Positions 14,419 through 17,688 of a stretch of DNA of 17,688 nt are shown piece after piece; position 1 is the first letter of the stretch, and the number at the start of each line of letters is the position of its first letter. The DNA is from Candidatus Sordicultor fermentans. Its GTDB lineage: Bacteria; Atribacterota; Atribacteria; Atribacterales; Caldatribacteriaceae. A program made the position numbers and the translations under genes. A model generated the notes under the pieces. That model searched no databases and was not told the origin of the DNA. It saw only the letters and a program-made list of their open reading frames with translations. The DNA lies in the NCBI GenBank assembly GCA_002385475.1, contig DGDO01000059.1, positions 1-17,688 on the forward strand, given 5' to 3'.

Positions 14419-15918
14419 TCAATTTTTAGCTGCCACTAGATGCCTGTGGAGTTCCTCCTCGTTAGTTTCTTCTCGTCGAAACTCCTTCACAATTCTTCCA
14501 TCTCTCATCAACAATATCCGATTACAGGTCTGCATCAGCTCGGGAATATCATCAGAAATCAATATAATTCCCATCCCCTGCTTTGCCAAGTTGCGAATTA
14601 ACTCATGAATGGCAGCCTTAGAACCTACATCCACTCCCACCGTTGGTCCATTTAAAATAAGAATTTTAGGGTTACCAGCAAGCCATTTAGCTAAAACCAC
14701 TCGCTGCTGATTGCCTCCCGAGAGGCTGTTAGCCGGATTTTCTACTGAAGGAGTTTTGATTTCCAACTTACTAACCCATTCCTCTGCTGTTTTAAGCTTA
14801 GTCTGGTTACGGATAATCCCCATTTTGCTAGCCAACCAATCAATAATTGTAACTACAAGATTATTAGAGATAGATTGCTCAAGGAAAAGCCCTTCTTTGA
14901 TCCGGTCTTCTGGAACATATCCGATTTCCTGTTCCATTGCATCTTGAACTCTCTTTATGAAAACTTTTTTACCTTCCAGCCAGATTTCACCCGATTCAGC
15001 TGGTAGTTCACCAAAAAGAGAAAGAGCAAGCTCTGTTCGGCCCGAACCCAGCAAACCAGTAATGCCTAATACTTCCCTGGATTTTAGCTCGAACGACACA
15101 TTAGAAAAACAAGGACGAAGAGTCAGATTTTCCACTTTTAGCAAAGGAGGAGCCTCTTCCGGTTCGCTATAGGCAATTGAGCTCGTGTCAATTTGTCGAC
15201 CAGTCATATAGTATTCCATAGTTTTTATATCGAGCTCTTCAGCTTCTTGATCTAGCACTTTTTTACCATCCCGGAAAATAAGGATGCTATCCGATATCTC
15301 TTTCACCTCATTTAATTTGTGGCTGACAAATAAAATGGAAATACCTCGCTTTTTAAGGTCATTGATAGTTTTAAAAAGATGTTGAATTTCGAGCTGAGTG
15401 AGGGCGGTGGTGGGCTCGTCCATAATAATAAGCCGGGCGTCCTCCAAAAGGGCTCGAGCAATGGCAATAATCTGTCTATCGGCGGTAGGGAGTTCACCAG
15501 TTATAGCATCCAGGGGAATATCGGCACCTACCCGAGAGAGACCTTCTTTAGCAGATTCATATACCTCTTTCCAATTTACTACTCTTCCACCTTTAGATAT
15601 CACCCGATTTATTCCAATATTCTCTGCCACCGTGAGGTTGGGAAAGAGAGAAAAATCTTGGTAAATAACTTGAATCCCTTCCCGGATAGAGATGATGGGC
15701 GTCAACCGTTTATAGTGATTTCCGTTGATGTAAATATCACCCTTATCTGGTTCGTAAACTCCGGCAATGATTTTAATCATGGTGGATTTTCCCGAACCAT
15801 TTTCTCCCACCAAGCCCCGAACTTCTCCCCGGTTTATATTAAAACTCACGTCATCCAACGCTCTAACTCCAGCGAAATACTTACTAATATGCTCCACTCG
15901 AAGCAGCTCTTCGTTCAT
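14419..15918 (-). CDS. Sugar ABC transporter ATP-binding protein (RbsA-type, two nucleotide-binding domains)
   Basis: A 499-residue tandem ATPase. Domain 1 (about 5-240): Walker A GENGSGKS (38-45), signature-like LPTADRQ (143-149), Walker B LIIMDEPTTAL (D167, E168) and H200 in VSHKLNE, so it appears catalytically complete. Domain 2 (about 258-499): the Walker A equivalent GLLGSGRTE (288-296) lacks the lysine, as usual in RbsA proteins, and the signature LSGGNQQ (399-405) is intact. However, Walker B reads ILILNGPTVGVD, with N423 and G424 replacing the expected aspartate and catalytic glutamate. ATP hydrolysis in domain 2 is thus doubtful. It energises import through the two adjacent permeases. 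The start is 76 bases after the binding-protein stop, beyond an intercistronic hairpin. Confidence 0.95.
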   Translation of the reverse strand: MNEELLRVEHISKYFAGVRALDDVSFNINRGEVRGLVGENGSGKSTMIKIIAGVYEPDKGDIYINGNHYKRLTPIISIREGIQVIYQDFSLFPNLTVAENIGINRVISKGGRVVNWKEVYESAKEGLSRVGADIPLDAITGELPTADRQIIAIARALLEDARLIIMDEPTTALTQLEIQHLFKTINDLKKRGISILFVSHKLNEVKEISDSILIFRDGKKVLDQEAEELDIKTMEYYMTGRQIDTSSIAYSEPEEAPPLLKVENLTLRPCFSNVSFELKSREVLGITGLLGSGRTELALSLFGELPAESGEIWLEGKKVFIKRVQDAMEQEIGYVPEDRIKEGLFLEQSISNNLVVTIIDWLASKMGIIRNQTKLKTAEEWVSKLEIKTPSVENPANSLSGGNQQRVVLAKWLAGNPKILILNGPTVGVDVGSKAAIHELIRNLAKQGMGIILISDDIPELMQTCNRILLMRDGRIVKEFRREETNEEELHRHLVAAKN

Positions 15919-15949
15919 TTTTGCTCTCTCACATTCCTAATAAATTTAA

Positions 15950-15975
15950 AGAGGCGGGGCTTTAACCCCGCCTCT
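15950..15975 (-). terminator. Intercistronic hairpin between binding protein and ATPase genes
   Basis: Perfect inverted repeat GAGGCGGGG (15951-15959) and CCCCGCCTC (15966-15974), extended to 10 bp by the flanking A-T pair, with a 6-base loop. On the minus strand it is followed by TTTAAATTTATTAG, T-rich but not a pure run. Position directly after a binding-protein gene is typical of leaky terminators or 3' stabilisers that give more binding protein than transporter. Confidence 0.8.
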
Positions 15976-15994
15976 ACCCCTTCGCATTTTCAAC

Positions 15995-17002
15995 CTAGAA
16001 AGGATACTGATCCATATTGCTGGCATCGATTTTAGCCCAACCTGCTCCGTAAATTACCGGCACTCCACTCTCATTTTCTATTATCTTGATTGACTCATAC
16101 CCGGGAACTCCGAGATCCATCCCTTCGGTTATCTCTTCACCCTGGATAATTTTATAAGCTACCACATTGGCAGCATAACCAGCAGTAGCAGGATCCCAGG
16201 TCATAGCCAAATCCACTGCCCCGGTTTTAAGAAGCTCGCCTGCGTAGGAAGGTATGCTAGTACCTACAACTACTGTTTCTTCAGATATGCCCAATTCTTC
16301 AAAAACACGCCCAGCACCAACTACATCGAGAGCAGCTGAACCCATTACACCTTTAAGGTCCGGATGGGTCTTTAACAGATCTTTAACCGTGTTATAAACT
16401 ATCTCTTGATCTTCTTTGCTTTCATATTTCCCAATAAATTCCATTTCTGGATAGTGTTCACGCTGGTAAGCAAGGGCAGCGTCTTGCCACTCATTGTGGG
16501 AAGCATTGGTGAGAGAGCCCACAAACTGAACATATTTACCCTTCTCACCCATACGAGTAGCTAACTCTTTCATCATTTCTTCACCATAAGCTTTGTTGTC
16601 AAAAGCTTCGAGGTCATAGTGGGCATTTTTAACAAAAGAAGCTTCATGAGTTACAACTATGATTCCCTCATCCATAGCTTTTTTCTGCACTGGTTCATGT
16701 TCTTCAACTCCATAAGGCACATTAATAATAGCATCTACTCCTTGAGCAATAAGATCTTCAATTATGGCAACTTGTTGAGCAGAATCCGCTACTGAAGGCC
16801 CTTCCATGAAAGCTTTCACTCCATAGTCTTTTCCAAATTGAAGAACTCCTTCTTCCATTCTAATGAACCAGTTAAAAGCTACTGATTTGACTACCGTGGC
16901 AAAAACTAGCTCCTCGGCTTCTGCCTGAAGACCTCCTCCAAACAATACAAAGCCTCCCAGAAGAGTAATAACAACCAACAAAGATAACAGCCTTTTAGCC
17001 AT
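15995..17002 (-). CDS. Periplasmic sugar-binding protein (Peripla_BP_4, RhaS/LsrB-like)
   Basis: A 335-residue exported protein with a Sec signal peptide (MAKRLLSLL followed by a hydrophobic segment, cleavage near QAEA-EE, about residue 29). No lipobox is seen. The mature part is a two-lobe class-I periplasmic binding protein: VVKSVAFNWFIRMEEGVLQF opens lobe 1; AQGVDAIINVPYG, VTHEASF, ALDVVGAGRVFEELG and MTWDPATAGYAAN follow. The last resembles the WDP hinge motif of RhaS and LsrB proteins. It delivers the ligand to the ABC permeases encoded downstream. Ligand pocket residues do not allow a named sugar. ATG start with a GGGAGG site (17011-17016). Confidence 0.93.
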   Translation of the reverse strand: MAKRLLSLLVVITLLGGFVLFGGGLQAEAEELVFATVVKSVAFNWFIRMEEGVLQFGKDYGVKAFMEGPSVADSAQQVAIIEDLIAQGVDAIINVPYGVEEHEPVQKKAMDEGIIVVTHEASFVKNAHYDLEAFDNKAYGEEMMKELATRMGEKGKYVQFVGSLTNASHNEWQDAALAYQREHYPEMEFIGKYESKEDQEIVYNTVKDLLKTHPDLKGVMGSAALDVVGAGRVFEELGISEETVVVGTSIPSYAGELLKTGAVDLAMTWDPATAGYAANVVAYKIIQGEEITEGMDLGVPGYESIKIIENESGVPVIYGAGWAKIDASNMDQYPF

Positions 17003-17196
17003 TGTTCAATCCTCCCTTACCGTTTGATTTATAAACTAACAAACCGAATACCATCACAACCTGCTCTTAACCGTGAATAGCACCACCAAAGAATTTAAAA
17101 TCCGTTGAAAAACACATCTTGTGCTTTACCACCTTCCTTTCTTAACATGAATTTAATTCTTACGATGGTTTATAATTCTAGTGTTAAAAGATCTTT
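17003..17196 (-). promoter_or_regulatory. Control region between the DeoR-type regulator and the transport operon
   Basis: A 194-base gap that should hold the operon promoter and repressor sites. On the minus strand a weak -35/-10 pair, TTGTGA followed 18 bases later by TTTATA, lies about 25-55 bases before the binding-protein start. The 12-bp palindrome AAAAGATCTTTT (17186-17197) overlaps the regulator stop codon. No clear terminator for the regulator is present, so the regulator and operon may be partly cotranscribed. Confidence 0.35.
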
Positions 17197-17688
17197 TCAA
17201 GTCCAAAATACCTTTACATTTCTTCTTGAAAGCTCATTCAAGATTTCCTCCGGCAAAGGGCTATCAACTATAATGCCTTCAAATTGCTCTAAGTCAGCTA
17301 CTTTAACAAATGCCACCCGGTCATATTTAGTATGGTCAGCTACGAGAAAAGTCTTGATTGAATTTTTGATAATCATCTTTTTTACCCCAACCTCAAATGT
17401 AGAAGAATTATAAGTGCCACTCAAGTCCCATCCATCAGTAGCTATAAATCCTTTTTCAGATTTAATTTCACTAAGGTATCTCGCTCCCATTTCTCCTCCC
17501 ACACTAAAATAGCCCGGCCTTATTTCTCCTCCTATAATAATAGTTTGTATGTTAGGGTATTTAGCTAATTCTCCTGCTATTTTTATATCTACGGTAACAA
17601 CTTTTAAACCCTTTCTTCTGACTAATTCTTTAGCTAAATAAAAACAGGTGCTACCCGAATCCAGAATTACTGTATCTCTGTCTTCTAC
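17197..17688 (-). CDS. DeoR family transcriptional regulator, C-terminal sensor domain (5' end outside window)
   Basis: 163 C-terminal residues are visible, running to TGA at 17197; the frame is open to the right edge. They cover the DeoRC sugar-phosphate sensor domain: VILDSGSTCFYLAKEL (phosphate-binding loop), VVTVDIKIAGELAKYPN, IIIGGEIRPGYFSVGGEMG, FIATDGWDLSGTYNSSTFEVGVKKMII and LVADHTKYDR. The N-terminal helix-turn-helix lies outside. DeoR-type repressors respond to phosphorylated sugar intermediates, so the inducer here is probably the FGGY kinase product or a later metabolite. It lies immediately upstream of, and on the same strand as, the operon it presumably controls. Confidence 0.9.
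   Translation of the reverse strand, partial: VEDRDTVILDSGSTCFYLAKELVRRKGLKVVTVDIKIAGELAKYPNIQTIIIGGEIRPGYFSVGGEMGARYLSEIKSEKGFIATDGWDLSGTYNSSTFEVGVKKMIIKNSIKTFLVADHTKYDRVAFVKVADLEQFEGIIVDSPLPEEILNELSRRNVKVFWT

Noticed and set aside
15379..16035. Plus-strand frame of 218 codons antisense to the ABC ATPase gene.
   Set aside because: It is the shadow of a strongly supported ATPase gene and also runs across the intercistronic hairpin; its product has no recognisable features.
7405..17002. An AI-2 (Lsr) uptake and processing system, because the binding protein and permeases resemble LsrB/C/D and a FGGY kinase is present.
   Set aside because: No LsrF or LsrG homologue is present, the regulator is DeoR rather than an LsrR-type protein, the kinase looks xylulokinase-like, and M29, IMPase and YhcH genes do not belong to lsr operons.
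1..17688. CRISPR arrays, tRNA or rRNA genes.
   Set aside because: No regularly spaced direct repeats and no recognisable tRNA or rRNA sequence were seen on reading both strands by eye; a covariance-model search was not possible here.

Overview
The window looks like the end of a metagenomic or isolate contig from a diderm (Gram-negative-type) bacterium of low-to-moderate GC with many TTG and GTG starts. The diderm call rests on a nearly complete Lpt lipopolysaccharide-export gene set (lptC, lptA, lptB, one LptF/G permease). Compact polycistrons, purine-rich coding strands and the mix of Lpt genes, DUF3084 and CsrA suggest a deep-branching anaerobe or thermophile such as Atribacterota, Synergistota or Dictyoglomota. 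That placement is inference; no marker gene here fixes it. Bases 1-19 are exactly the Tn5/Nextera mosaic-end adapter and are not genomic.

Left part (20-1226, plus strand): the C-terminal third of a fumarylacetoacetate hydrolase family enzyme, followed after 2 bases by an AEC-family transporter. The transporter converges on, and overlaps by 18 bases, the minus-strand block.

Middle block (1209-6468, minus strand, transcribed right to left): csrA, then a TlpA-like thioredoxin carrying a degenerate rhodanese-like tail, lptC, lptA, lptB, an LptF/G permease and a DUF3084 membrane coiled-coil protein. From the thioredoxin onward the genes overlap or nearly abut, so this is an envelope-biogenesis operon. 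Two long inverted repeats lie inside coding sequence, in lptC (21 paired bases) and lptA (14 bp perfect).

Intergenic and remnant region (6469-7404): a gene-poor stretch upstream of csrA with a 14-bp perfect palindrome, an uncharacterised 51-residue gene (6905-7060), and an orphan 87-residue frame (7107-7370) that may be a gene remnant.

Right block (7405-17688, minus strand): a carbohydrate uptake and catabolism locus. In order of transcription it holds a DeoR-family regulator (5' end off the window), a periplasmic sugar-binding protein, an intercistronic hairpin, a double-domain sugar ABC ATPase, two permeases, an M29-type aminopeptidase, an FGGY kinase, a BtpA/SgcQ protein, an inositol-monophosphatase-family phosphatase and a YhcH/NanQ-like putative sugar anomerase. 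An aminopeptidase-like protein plus SgcQ plus a DeoR regulator parallels the unexplained sgc locus of E. coli, here with an ABC importer instead of a PTS. The substrate cannot be read from the sequence. This operon is the best candidate for an undescribed pathway.
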